A stretch of 64,000 nucleotides of DNA from Veillonella montpellierensis DSM 17217 (GTDB lineage: Bacteria; Bacillota; Negativicutes; Veillonellales; Veillonellaceae). This document shows, piece by piece, positions 10,323 through 19,940 of this stretch. Made by a program: the position numbers and the translations under genes. The DNA is taken from positions 89,938-153,937 of the forward strand of contig NZ_KE384563.1 in NCBI RefSeq assembly GCF_000426745.1. The letters run 5' to 3'. Below the pieces are notes generated by a model. It did no database searches. It was not told where the DNA came from and saw nothing but the letters and a program-made list of their open reading frames with translations. Every line of letters begins with the position of its first letter. The stretch's first letter is position 1.

Positions 10323-11084
10323 ATGCACTGGTTAGAGGTAATTGGTCGTTGGACATTAGAACGATTGGAACAAATAGGTAGTGCTATGTTACTTGTAGTA
10401 GATACCTGTAGCCAATTAACAATGATTAATTGGCGTCATACAATACAACAAATGGCATATCTAGGCGTGGATTCCTTGCCGATTATTAGTTTAACTTTAG
10501 TGTTCGCCGGTGCAGTTATGACGTTACAAATGGCAGATGTATTAATTACCTATGGTGCCCAAAGCACTGTAGGTGGCATTATGGCCATTGCTATGGGACG
10601 TGAATTGGGCCCCATTTTGGTGGGCGTCGTGTTAGCAGGTCGTGTAGGGGCGGCTATTACTGCTGAACTAGGTGCTATGAAAGTAACTGAACAAATTGAT
10701 GCGTTACGCGTGATGGCTACGAATCCTGTAGGATATTTGGTAGTTCCACGCGTCGTTGCCTGTATGATTATGGTGCCAATTTTATCATTCTATGGCGTCT
10801 TGATTGGCGTTGGCGGTGGTTGGTTTGTAGCTACCTATATAAAAGGATTAGCCAGTCTAACCTATACGACGTCGATACAAAATTTGGCGGTGATAACAGA
10901 CTTAACATATGGCCTTATAAAGGCGAGTGTGTTTGGTGCCGTTATCGCTCTCGTAGGTGCTTATAAAGGGATGTACACTGGCAGTGGGGCTAGAGCAGTA
11001 GGTAATTCTACGACTAGTTCGGTGGTGACGAGCATTATTTTAATCTTTATATTAAATTACTTTTTATCCGTTTTATTATTCTGA
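10323..11084 (+). CDS. mlaE: Phospholipid ABC transporter permease MlaE
   Basis: The 253-residue inner-membrane permease belongs to the MlaE/YrbE family, with several hydrophobic segments. It carries the conserved cytoplasmic stretch GRELGPILVGVVLAGRVGAA followed by ELGAMKVTEQIDAL, the loop that contacts the ATPase. It forms the membrane core of a transporter that moves glycerophospholipids between the membranes, with MlaF and MlaD encoded directly downstream. A GAGGAGG site precedes ATG 10323, and mlaF starts 8 bp after the stop. No mlaA, mlaB or mlaC is present in the cluster, as known for Veillonella. Confidence 0.95.
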   Translation: MHWLEVIGRWTLERLEQIGSAMLLVVDTCSQLTMINWRHTIQQMAYLGVDSLPIISLTLVFAGAVMTLQMADVLITYGAQSTVGGIMAIAMGRELGPILVGVVLAGRVGAAITAELGAMKVTEQIDALRVMATNPVGYLVVPRVVACMIMVPILSFYGVLIGVGGGWFVATYIKGLASLTYTTSIQNLAVITDLTYGLIKASVFGAVIALVGAYKGMYTGSGARAVGNSTTSSVVTSIILIFILNYFLSVLLF

Positions 11085-11092
11085 GGTTCATT

Positions 11093-11833
11093 ATGATTGA
11101 ATTTAAAGATGTAGTCATGGCATATGATGAGCGGGTTATATTAAATCATATTAACATAACAATTTTAGATGGAGAAACAGTAGCTATCTTAGGAGGCAGT
11201 GGTAGCGGTAAAAGTACGTTGTTACGCTTATTAATAGGATTAGTAAAGCCTACATCGGGACAGATTTTAGTGGATGGACACGATATTACACATATGTCTG
11301 AAGCGGAATTTAATCGAGTACGGCAACGGATGGGTATGGTATTTCAATATTCTGCACTCTTTGACTCCTTAACGGTAGGTGAGAATGTAGCATTTGGCTT
11401 AGTTCGTGAAGGCCACAGAAGTGCTGATGATATTGCTAAGATAGTAAGAGAAAAGTTGGATTGGGTCGGACTAGGAGGGTATGAAACATATAAACCCAGT
11501 GAACTATCAGGGGGCATGAAAAAACGCGTTAGCTTGGCGCGAGCCATTGCTTTTGACCCTATGTTGATTTTATATGATGAACCTACATCAGGATTAGATC
11601 CAGTAACCTCGAATGCTATTAGCATGCTGATTCGTAATATGCAAGAACGATTGAATTGTACGTCTGTTGTTGTGACGCATGATATGAAATCGGCGTTTTA
11701 TATAGCGGATCGGATTGCTTTGTTAGATAAAGGGCAATTCATAGAAGTGTCGAAGACGAAAGACTTTCAACAATCTACGAATGTTCGCGTACAGCAATTT
11801 ATTCATGGTGATATAGCGTTCGAGGAGAACTAA
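11093..11833 (+). CDS. mlaF: Phospholipid ABC transporter ATPase MlaF
   Basis: This is a 246-residue ABC ATPase. Walker A is GGSGSGKST (residues 34-42), the signature is LSGGMKKRVSLARA, Walker B is LILYDEPTSGLDP and the switch histidine is in VVVTHD. The signature with MKKR in place of QRQR is typical of the MlaF/Mkl branch rather than of drug or metabolite exporters. It powers the MlaE permease from the cytoplasmic face. It lies in a tight operon, 8 bp after mlaE and 16 bp before mlaD. Confidence 0.95.
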   Translation: MIEFKDVVMAYDERVILNHINITILDGETVAILGGSGSGKSTLLRLLIGLVKPTSGQILVDGHDITHMSEAEFNRVRQRMGMVFQYSALFDSLTVGENVAFGLVREGHRSADDIAKIVREKLDWVGLGGYETYKPSELSGGMKKRVSLARAIAFDPMLILYDEPTSGLDPVTSNAISMLIRNMQERLNCTSVVVTHDMKSAFYIADRIALLDKGQFIEVSKTKDFQQSTNVRVQQFIHGDIAFEEN

Positions 11834-11849
11834 AAGGGGGGATACATTC

Positions 11850-13187
11850 GTGCCGATGACAACAGAAGCTAAAGTAGGTATCTTTACATTAGCAGGCATT
11901 GTATTATTGATTGTGACCATATTGTTTGTAGGGCGTGTGTCATTATTCCATGAACCACAGATGACATTAGTGGGAACGTTTTCTAATGCATCAGGATTAC
12001 AAGCAGGAAGTGCCGTCAATTATTCTGGCGTGCGTATCGGTAAAATTGACCGAGTTGATATTGGTACTTCAGGTGTTGTGATTACGATGACGGTAGATAA
12101 AAAAACGCTGATACCGACAGATTCTACATTCACAATTGAGTCCGATAGCATTTTGGGCGATAAATTCATACAAGTACAACCAGGAAAGGCGACGACGTAT
12201 TTTCATGATGGCGATCATTTTAATGGCCACGTAGATGATATGAAGCGTGCTTTTAAAAAAGTGGAAAATTTAATTGACAGTAGCGATAAGACATTAAAAG
12301 CTATTAATGGCATCATTGGCGATCACGAAACACAAGGCGCTTTGCGAGATACATTGCGCACGACATCGACGATAGCTGATAATATGGCTATGTTAACGGC
12401 ACAGATGAATAGCGCACTGGCACAAAATTCAGGAAATATCAATCAGATTACTTCGAATATGGTTGAAGTCACTCGTAATGTAAATTCTTTAACAACGGAA
12501 TTAAATCGGACAGCGACACAATTTGATCATGATGGACAAGCTGGACAGCAGATGCGACAAATATTAGATAATCTAAAAGATACTACAGATACTGTAAATA
12601 CAATGGCGCGTTCTATGTCTTCCATAGTGGATGATCCACAAGCACAGCGCGATATTAAGGAAACATTACATAATACGGCACAAATTTCTAAGCGGATTAA
12701 TCAATTGACTGGAGGCAGTGTGTATAAGGATTCTACCACAGCGACTAGTGATGAAGGTGAACACATGAATACGCAGAATCGTGGAACCATGTGGTCAGAA
12801 AATTCTGTAGAATTGCTATATAATTCTCATAATCATAGATATGGAGTAAATGGTAATGCAAGACTATTTTTAAGAAATGGAATGCTCGAGATAGGTGCTT
12901 TTAACATAGGCGATAACACATCATTGAATGCCAATTATGGTAAATTCTTAACTGACCGATGGTTGCTTCGAGGTGGTTTATTTGAAGGCGACTTAGGTGC
13001 AAGTCTCGATTATGGTGTAGGTACTCCTTTTTCCATTTCGGCGGCGATGATTAATCTTAATCATCAACGGTATCGGATTCGTAGCGAATATAAATTGTTT
13101 GATGATACGTATGGTATTATACAAATTACAAGGCCCTATAGTGATCCCCTAGGAGGAAACTATTTTGGTGTTAAACATGTATTTTAA
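11850..13187 (+). CDS. mlaD: Elongated MlaD: MCE domain plus C-terminal beta-barrel
   Basis: The 445-residue protein is far longer than E. coli MlaD (about 180). It has one N-terminal transmembrane helix (residues about 10-30), one MCE domain (about 38-115: LVGTFSNASGLQAGSAVNYSGVRIGKI), a long helical Asn/Thr/Gln-rich region (about 130-290), and a C-terminal part (about 305-445) of alternating, aromatic-rich strands that ends in Phe like an outer-membrane barrel. This layout matches the transenvelope MlaD described for Veillonella parvula, in which the barrel reaches the outer membrane and replaces MlaA and MlaC. GTG 11850 is chosen because AAAGGGGGG lies about eight bases upstream; ATG 11856 is the alternative. 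Confidence 0.93.
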   Translation: MPMTTEAKVGIFTLAGIVLLIVTILFVGRVSLFHEPQMTLVGTFSNASGLQAGSAVNYSGVRIGKIDRVDIGTSGVVITMTVDKKTLIPTDSTFTIESDSILGDKFIQVQPGKATTYFHDGDHFNGHVDDMKRAFKKVENLIDSSDKTLKAINGIIGDHETQGALRDTLRTTSTIADNMAMLTAQMNSALAQNSGNINQITSNMVEVTRNVNSLTTELNRTATQFDHDGQAGQQMRQILDNLKDTTDTVNTMARSMSSIVDDPQAQRDIKETLHNTAQISKRINQLTGGSVYKDSTTATSDEGEHMNTQNRGTMWSENSVELLYNSHNHRYGVNGNARLFLRNGMLEIGAFNIGDNTSLNANYGKFLTDRWLLRGGLFEGDLGASLDYGVGTPFSISAAMINLNHQRYRIRSEYKLFDDTYGIIQITRPYSDPLGGNYFGVKHVF

Positions 13188-13201
13188 GTGAAATGGAGAT
13201 G

Positions 13202-14626
13202 ATGAATGTGCATAAGAAAGCGGCCACATTGGCACTTATATTATCGATAATGACCACTAGTGCATTGGCAGCGCCTAGAAATCATACAAGTTTAGAAGAT
13301 TACCAAGAGAAGGCGTTACACATAACACAACAAGTGGTAGCTGATAAAGTAATAAGCGACAAGGCAATCCCTCAGGTGGTTACTTTGGATGAAAATCGTG
13401 CTGTCGCATGGACCCTTCAAAATAATCGCTCTATTAAAGAAGCAAACTGGTCTTATGAAGCGGCAAAAGCGGGTGTACGTGTGCAAGGGGCAGCAAAAAA
13501 TCCTGTAGTTACCTACCAATATAAAGCTAGCAAAATGCAGACGACGGATGTGCAACCTATTGATATGGCAGCTAGTCATACCTTGGATATACAGGTTCCT
13601 CTGTATACCGGCGGCAAGATAGAATCAGCTCTTGCTGGTGCACGATATCAACGGGAAGGGGCACAAGCTGCAGTGGTAGAAGCAAAACAAGCAGCTAAAT
13701 TAAAGGCCGTTACAGATTATTATGGACTGATAAAAGCAAGAAATAAGATCAATATAGCACAACAAGCTTTGCGAGATTATGAAGGTCATTTATCGAATGT
13801 GACAGCTCAATATAATGTAGGTATTGTAGCAAGTTCTGATGTGTTGGCTTCAAAAACCAGATTAGAAAAGGCGAAAACTAATCTAGTACAGGCACAACAA
13901 GGTGCAGATTTGGCAGAAGCGGCATTGAACATGGTATTGGCGATTCCTGTACAGGTGCATATTGATACTACCGATCAAGAGATGACATATCGACCATATG
14001 AAGTGACCTTAGACGATGCTAAAGCCTATGCCTTAGCACATCGAGCTATACTAGTTCAGTCAACGATGCAAGTAAAAGCTGCAGAAGAAGCAATTCATGC
14101 TGCTAAAGCGGGAAAATTGCCAGCTGTATATCTAAATGTGGGAGATAGTTTTAAGAGTCAAAACAGTTTGACTGGGACGGATCATCATACAGGATGGCAT
14201 ATTGCAGGACAGGCTAGTTGGAATCTTTGGGATGGCGGTGCTAGTGATGCGATTGTGGCACAACGAAAAGCTATGTTGGAACAAGTAAAGGAACACAATT
14301 TAGCTACCATTGATTCTATTTTGTTAGGCGTGCAACAAGCCTATCTTACTATGCGTTCTACAGAGCAAATGATAAGCAGTACTAAAACAGCTGTCGAAGA
14401 AGGACAAGAAAACTTCCGTATTGCCTCTTTACGATATCGGGCTGGTGTGGGAACCAATATAGATGTATTAGATGCAGAAACAGAATTAGCAAATGCACGA
14501 AATCGCTATGTAGATGCATTGTATGACTATAACGTTAGTGTAGCTACATTGGAACAAGCAATTGGCATTCCTGTAGAGACTCGAGTGGCTAACGGAGCAG
14601 ATTTAATTCGTTCTCATAACATGTAG
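13202..14626 (+). CDS. TolC-like outer-membrane efflux protein
   Basis: The protein of about 474 residues has a signal peptide (ending near SALA-AP) and two repeats of the outer membrane efflux protein domain. Those long helical hairpins contain the typical AAKAGVRVQGAAKNPVV and ATEAAI/ALxxA-type segments and a second block starting AAEEAIHAAKAGKLPAV. Three subunits form a beta-barrel and alpha-barrel conduit for type I secretion or efflux. It starts 5-20 bp after mlaD, so it is probably co-transcribed, yet no adaptor or inner-membrane pump is adjacent. The start is uncertain: ATG 13193 lacks a ribosome-binding site, while ATG 13202 and GTG 13208 lie after GGAG (13195-13198). A strong terminator follows. 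Confidence 0.88.
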   Translation: MNVHKKAATLALILSIMTTSALAAPRNHTSLEDYQEKALHITQQVVADKVISDKAIPQVVTLDENRAVAWTLQNNRSIKEANWSYEAAKAGVRVQGAAKNPVVTYQYKASKMQTTDVQPIDMAASHTLDIQVPLYTGGKIESALAGARYQREGAQAAVVEAKQAAKLKAVTDYYGLIKARNKINIAQQALRDYEGHLSNVTAQYNVGIVASSDVLASKTRLEKAKTNLVQAQQGADLAEAALNMVLAIPVQVHIDTTDQEMTYRPYEVTLDDAKAYALAHRAILVQSTMQVKAAEEAIHAAKAGKLPAVYLNVGDSFKSQNSLTGTDHHTGWHIAGQASWNLWDGGASDAIVAQRKAMLEQVKEHNLATIDSILLGVQQAYLTMRSTEQMISSTKTAVEEGQENFRIASLRYRAGVGTNIDVLDAETELANARNRYVDALYDYNVSVATLEQAIGIPVETRVANGADLIRSHNM

Positions 14627-14670
14627 ATAGAGTGGCGTGACAAATGCTCTATAGCAGAATAGATATACTA

Positions 14671-14712
14671 AAAAGACTATTGCCATGGATAACTATGGTA
14701 ATAGTCTTTTGT
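14671..14712 (+). terminator. Rho-independent terminator after the TolC-like gene
   Basis: A 16-bp stem (14671-14686 with 14695-14710, one G-U pair) encloses an eight-base loop and ends in TTTT. It closes the barrel-sandwich/S55/mla/tolC transcription unit. Confidence 0.8.
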
Positions 14713-15280
14713 GTAGGTATGTATCTGGAGATGGGAACACCTTGATAAGGCTACTATGATAAAGAACTCAGCAGATGGAGAAAATAATTGATTATAGCAC
14801 TCACATGTGACGTAACTCGATTAGACATGGTTAAGTCGTATTAGCACACATAGAAGGTAGAAGTACGATACGAATGGTTGTCATCTATATTTTTATCTAC
14901 ACATTTTGTAAGTCGGTCATAGTATAATAGAGTATAGGATGATATATAACTGTAACGCTTTTCGGGATAGTGACTAGGTGATGTACATGGACTGACGTAT
15001 CACCTTTTAGCTTATGAAGATTCCAATTTGTATTGGCAGTGATAAAAAATAATATTCCGTGATAGTCACTACGCACTATATATAGTACAATAAAAGATAA
15101 TGATGATTATAATGATTGTTGGAACTAGGTCAGTTAAAAATTTGGAGTATAGACAATCATAACGATAAAGATAAGAAATCTATGACTAGAAATGTCATGT
15201 AAGGTATATGTATGAAATAAATGCATTCATCGTAGAGGATTGCATAGTGATATAAGGTGTTAATAAAGGTGTGTGATAAT
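14713..15280. other. Intergenic region before tamB, about 570 bp
   Basis: No coding frame stands out on either strand. A small hairpin AGGTGAT/ATCACCT (14976-15005) is followed by TTTT. A -10-like TATAAT lies at 14923-14928, and another promoter-like pair, TAGTCA (15063-15068) and TACAAT (15086-15091) with 17 bp spacing, lies about 190 bp before tamB. None is strong. Confidence 0.5.
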
Positions 15281-18200
15281 ATGAAACTAGGAAATACACG
15301 CTCCATCGCTCTAGCAGTGGCTGCTATCTTGACGTTAACAGGGGGCATTACGATAGCAAAGCCAGCACTAGAAGTATATGTAACACCATTAGTGCAAGAA
15401 CAATTAAATACCGCTGTAAATGGGATTGTTACCTATGACAGTTTACGACTTGATTGGCGTGGACAGGTTCATATAGATAATGCACGTATACAAGACGCAA
15501 AGAAACAAGAAATTATGAGTGTTAAGGATATTCAAGTCGCATTATCGCCAAGCATGATCATTGATATTATACAAGGCAAGAAAACGATGATCGCTCTTAT
15601 CTCTACAGTTACTATTTCTGATGGAGATCTACAAATTTGGCAAGAAAAGGACTCTTCCTGGAATGTAACACATATTATACGTTCCAATGATGAGGATACA
15701 TCGTCGGATTTCAGAGGACGCATATTGTTTGATACTATGCATGTTCACATCAAGCCCCTACAAGGACATGCCTATGATGTAACCAATGTCAGTGGTGGCG
15801 TTGATTTGTCGAATATGCCAATCATAGATGGGGCAGTAAAAGCTACGCTGGATAACAAACCTATTACAGTACGTGGAACTATCACTATGAATGATGCTAA
15901 GGATTTTGATATATCGATTAAGGGCGATAGTATTCACAGTGCGTATGTCAATGATTTTATTGGTGATACCATACCGCTTAGCGTAAAGCGCGGTTCACTC
16001 GGTGATATAGCTGTACATGCAGTACGAACTAATAATAATTTAAAATTATATGGTTCTGTAGTGCTTAATGATGTAGATGCTGTATATGACACTACCTATA
16101 GGATTCATGATGTACATGCTCATGTGCGACTAGATGATCAGAAGATTATTCTTTCAAACACAAAAGGTAGTGTTAACGATCAAGCTATTGGACTCGATGG
16201 AGTGATTACGCTGCAAGATACGGCGAATAGTGCATTGAATCTTAATGTGTATACCACTCATTTTGATGTAGCACAATTCGTGGATAGGCCGATTCATGGA
16301 TTAGTGGATGGGACACTACATATTGGTGGCACTACAGTCTCGCCGACTGTAGATGGGCATATTACATCTGATTCTATACAATATGAGGGTATAGGATTAG
16401 ATCGATTATCGGCAGATGTTATGTATGATAATCATGTATTGAAAGTCATTAATGGGCAAGCGTCTATAGGCAATGGATTAGTCGAAGTCGACGCTACGTA
16501 TCATACGGATACAAGTGAATTTTCTGTGGCTGCTGTGGGAAAATCATTAGATTTGTCAAAGTTGCAAGATATCACTGGCTATGATGTAACGGGCATAGTG
16601 AATGGTCATGTTATGGTAACAGGTCGAGATGGACAGCTTACTTACATAAATGGTACCTTACATGGAGATGATATATCGTATGATTCTTTTACTTTCGATA
16701 CAGTGGATGCTAGATTTGAGGGATCTCCTAATGCCTATACATTGACATATCTAAATGGAACTATAGATAATGGAGCGATTACTGGCTATGGCACTTGGAA
16801 TTATGGAGAGGCTCATATGAATTTCACCGGTCACAATCTACCGCTTTCTATAGCTAGTAAGATGACAGGACATCAATTGGCTGGAACGGGTACCATTACA
16901 GGGACTTGGACGGGTACTGTAGATAATCCATCTATACAAGCGAAACTGTCTGCCAATGATATTGGCGTTGATCAAACTCGTTATGAACGTGCTAAATTAG
17001 ATCTCTTCGTCAAGGACCACGTGCTCCATGTAGAAAAAGGAGATTTGTTAGATGCAACTGGATCTCATAGCGTAACAGGCACTATAGGCCTAACTGGTAC
17101 GCAATCGATTGATATGCGCTTAGACACAGACAATGTGAGAATTGAAAACCTTATATCACCATTTACAGATATACCAATGACAGGTTGGTTATCGATGAAT
17201 AATCATATTACAGGCACTTTACGTTCACCAAAAGTAGATGGATACGCTCATATGTGGGAAGGCTCTCTATATGGTAAGTTGATTACCGATGCACGTACTA
17301 CATACGGTTATGAACAAGGGAAAATCACTGTATACGATGGCATAATAGATGCGTATGGATCAAAAATTTTTGTTGACGGTATAGCTAGCAAAGACAAATT
17401 ACATATTAATTTATTGGGAGATGCGATTGATATAGGGCGTTTCTTACCTCGCACGTCAGTGGATGTGGATGGAAAAATTGCGATAGAGGGCACCGTAAGT
17501 GGTACTATGGAAAAACCTATTTTTGAGGGAACTGTAAAATCACGGTCGTTGATGATAGAAAACACGGCTCTTTCTAATATGGTGGGACAGATTCATGTGG
17601 ATCCTACTGTGGTGCATGTGGAAGATATCTCTTTCGGCGATGAAACTACAGGTTACTATCATGCTACTGGGGGTATGACATTAGGAGATGCGATAGAGAA
17701 AAATCATATATTTGGAAAAGCGATAGTACAAAATGGTAATATTTCGCGTATAGCTTCAATGGTAGGGCAACCGTTAGAACGGGTCGGCGGGAAATTATCC
17801 GGCACGATTGACGTAGGCGGCACCGTAGAAAATCCGTCTCTTACCGTGTGGGGAACGGTAGATCATGTTACCTTCGGTGATAGGCTAGTTGGTAATGCTA
17901 CGATTGATGTGGGATTATCGAACCATATATGTAAAATAAAGAAATTATCGTTGCCTATTGGCAAAGGTATGTTGGCTGTAGGAGGACAAGCCGACTTGCG
18001 TGGTGAATCGAATCTGCAAATTGCTATGAAAGATGTTGATGCAGCGTATATAGCACCATTACTCAGTCAGTCACCACTTGATCTAACTGGCACGATTAGT
18101 ATGATTACTAATATAACGGGACAAACCAAGAATCCGCATATGGAATTTTCTGGGGAAATACAAAATGCATCATATCAGCAGATAGGCATTGATCGGGCCT

Positions 18201-19585
18201 ATGCGTTGGCAACGATGGAAAATAAAGTGATTCATGTGAATCAGATGGTACTACAAAAAGGACCGTATAAAGTAAAAGCCTATGGCAAAGTGCCACTTCA
18301 TGCATTATATACGAGTGAGTATCTCTCTCCGGGAGATGCAGAGGGAATTGATATGATGCTTGATATGAATGATGCTGATTTGGCAGTATTACCACTTAGT
18401 TCCTCTTTGTTTACAAAAGGAAACGGTAAGTTAAAAGGCACCTTACATGTAACTGGTTCCTATGAACAACCAGAAGTGAATGGTTCCCTTAGTATTACTA
18501 ATGGCTCCTTACACATAAAAAATGTAGCTAATGATTTAGCGAATATTAATGCTAACCTTGTATGTAAAGGTAGAACTGGAGACTTTCAAATGGAAGGCAC
18601 CATGGGGAAAGGCAACATGGGTGCTACGGGACACATTGATTGGATGGGTAGAACCTTAACAGCCTATACGGGCGGTATTCAGCTTGATAAATTAGATGTG
18701 GTAAATGAATATATAAAAGGTCCATTGAATGGGGAATTATATATAACTAAGACAGATGATGGCCCTGTAGTAAAAGGCGATATTAATCTAGAACATACAA
18801 CTATTAAGGTTCCTCTCACGTTGACCAGTGACACTGCTACATCTAATATAGCCCTTGATGTAAGTGTTCATGCAGGCGATAAAGTGCGCCTCTACGATCC
18901 AGTTTTATACGATATGTTGGTTACTGGGGATGTACACTTTGGAGGTACATTAGTAGAACCGCGCTCCGATGGTCAGTTTACGGTTAAACGGGGCAGTGTT
19001 AAATATTTAAATAATCGCTTTACCATCAATAAAGGCATGGCTAATTTCGGAAATAATTCTTTATTGCCTCAGCTCTATATGGAAGCAAGTACAGACAGGT
19101 CTAATTATCAAATTTTTATGAAAGTAGATGGTACGGTTGATGCATTGAAAATGAATTTGTCGGCAAAACCGACATTGACACAGAATCAGATTGTATCATT
19201 GTTGACCTTCGGCCATGATCGAGGAATTACAAGAGGGGTAGGGCGAGATGATGCGGATTTCTTATTATCAGAGGGATTGCAAATGTTTGCCTTTGGATAT
19301 GTAGAAAATACAGTGCGAGATATTACAGGACTCGATACGTTCTCGATTACAAATGGGGCTATGGGATTTCAGAAAGAAGATGATAAAGACGTGGCTGGTT
19401 TTTATAATTTGGAAATCGGTAAATATATTATTCCTAATGTATATCTTAAATATAGTCGCGGCATTAACAATGATAACTATTCCTACAGTATACAATATGA
19501 TGTGTCGAAACATTTTGCGATTAGCGCATGGACTAACTCTGATAAGAATCGATTTGTAGGCATGAAGTGGAGTAAAGAATTTTAA
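15281..19585 (+). CDS. tamB: TamB/DUF490 translocation and lipid-transport protein
   Basis: The 1434-residue AsmA-like protein has one N-terminal signal anchor (ALAVAAILTLTGGITI). About 1000 residues of repeating beta-strands with short glycine-rich turns follow, as in the hydrophobic groove of TamB. The last 350 residues form the TamB C-terminal domain (LRGTLHVTGSYEQPEVNGSL-like repeats, then SNIALDVSVHAGDKVRLYDP and KPTLTQNQIVSLLTFG), ending in Phe. TamB spans the periplasm and is thought to carry phospholipids to the outer membrane; in V. parvula tamB mutations suppress mla mutants. ATG 15281 has AAAGGTG nine bases upstream; a GTG at 15257 is in frame but lacks a site. bamA lies 355 bp downstream; no separate tamA is seen. 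Confidence 0.93.
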   Translation: MKLGNTRSIALAVAAILTLTGGITIAKPALEVYVTPLVQEQLNTAVNGIVTYDSLRLDWRGQVHIDNARIQDAKKQEIMSVKDIQVALSPSMIIDIIQGKKTMIALISTVTISDGDLQIWQEKDSSWNVTHIIRSNDEDTSSDFRGRILFDTMHVHIKPLQGHAYDVTNVSGGVDLSNMPIIDGAVKATLDNKPITVRGTITMNDAKDFDISIKGDSIHSAYVNDFIGDTIPLSVKRGSLGDIAVHAVRTNNNLKLYGSVVLNDVDAVYDTTYRIHDVHAHVRLDDQKIILSNTKGSVNDQAIGLDGVITLQDTANSALNLNVYTTHFDVAQFVDRPIHGLVDGTLHIGGTTVSPTVDGHITSDSIQYEGIGLDRLSADVMYDNHVLKVINGQASIGNGLVEVDATYHTDTSEFSVAAVGKSLDLSKLQDITGYDVTGIVNGHVMVTGRDGQLTYINGTLHGDDISYDSFTFDTVDARFEGSPNAYTLTYLNGTIDNGAITGYGTWNYGEAHMNFTGHNLPLSIASKMTGHQLAGTGTITGTWTGTVDNPSIQAKLSANDIGVDQTRYERAKLDLFVKDHVLHVEKGDLLDATGSHSVTGTIGLTGTQSIDMRLDTDNVRIENLISPFTDIPMTGWLSMNNHITGTLRSPKVDGYAHMWEGSLYGKLITDARTTYGYEQGKITVYDGIIDAYGSKIFVDGIASKDKLHINLLGDAIDIGRFLPRTSVDVDGKIAIEGTVSGTMEKPIFEGTVKSRSLMIENTALSNMVGQIHVDPTVVHVEDISFGDETTGYYHATGGMTLGDAIEKNHIFGKAIVQNGNISRIASMVGQPLERVGGKLSGTIDVGGTVENPSLTVWGTVDHVTFGDRLVGNATIDVGLSNHICKIKKLSLPIGKGMLAVGGQADLRGESNLQIAMKDVDAAYIAPLLSQSPLDLTGTISMITNITGQTKNPHMEFSGEIQNASYQQIGIDRAYALATMENKVIHVNQMVLQKGPYKVKAYGKVPLHALYTSEYLSPGDAEGIDMMLDMNDADLAVLPLSSSLFTKGNGKLKGTLHVTGSYEQPEVNGSLSITNGSLHIKNVANDLANINANLVCKGRTGDFQMEGTMGKGNMGATGHIDWMGRTLTAYTGGIQLDKLDVVNEYIKGPLNGELYITKTDDGPVVKGDINLEHTTIKVPLTLTSDTATSNIALDVSVHAGDKVRLYDPVLYDMLVTGDVHFGGTLVEPRSDGQFTVKRGSVKYLNNRFTINKGMANFGNNSLLPQLYMEASTDRSNYQIFMKVDGTVDALKMNLSAKPTLTQNQIVSLLTFGHDRGITRGVGRDDADFLLSEGLQMFAFGYVENTVRDITGLDTFSITNGAMGFQKEDDKDVAGFYNLEIGKYIIPNVYLKYSRGINNDNYSYSIQYDVSKHFAISAWTNSDKNRFVGMKWSKEF

Positions 19586-19681
19586 AAGGTGCTAGAATTG
19601 TAGAAATCATTTGTACTTCATAGAATGTGTATATACTATATGAAATGCTATATAGGTCCTATGAATTGGTGATATACAATC

Positions 19682-19690
19682 TGGTATAAT
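19682..19690 (+). promoter_or_regulatory. Extended -10 promoter element upstream of bamA
   Basis: TGGTATAAT is an exact TG-n-TATAAT extended -10 box. No good -35 box lies at 16-18 bp, as is often the case for this promoter type. The start of transcription would be about 250 bp before bamA. Confidence 0.45.
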
Positions 19691-19813
19691 ATGGATTCTA
19701 GGAAAGTTTGTGAAATAGCGATTTTGTAGCTAGCAAGCCATGATGACATGGAATACATGGGGCAGATAAAACTATGAGTTATCGAGAATTGTGAATTATA
19801 TGAAGTGAGAATG

Positions 19814-19842
19814 TTCCCAATGGAATAGGGATGTGCTATAAT
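19814..19842 (+). promoter_or_regulatory. Likely bamA promoter
   Basis: TTCCCA (19814-19819) and TATAAT (19837-19842) are spaced by 17 bp, and TGC immediately before TATAAT makes it an extended -10. It lies about 100 bp before the bamA start and probably drives the bamA-ompH-lpxD group. Confidence 0.55.
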
Positions 19843-19940
19843 GTAAAAGATTAAGATATCATTCATTGAGGCTTACTAATAGTTATTATGATAGAATATA
19901 GTATGTTACTATATGTTAAAATTTAGGAGGATTTGCATAG

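Larger units (their letters stand above)
19586..19940. other. Intergenic region before bamA, 355 bp
   Basis: No gene is seen. The stretch contains two extended -10 promoter elements (19682-19690 and 19814-19842). No terminator-like hairpin with a T-run is visible after tamB, so some read-through from tamB is possible. Confidence 0.5.
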
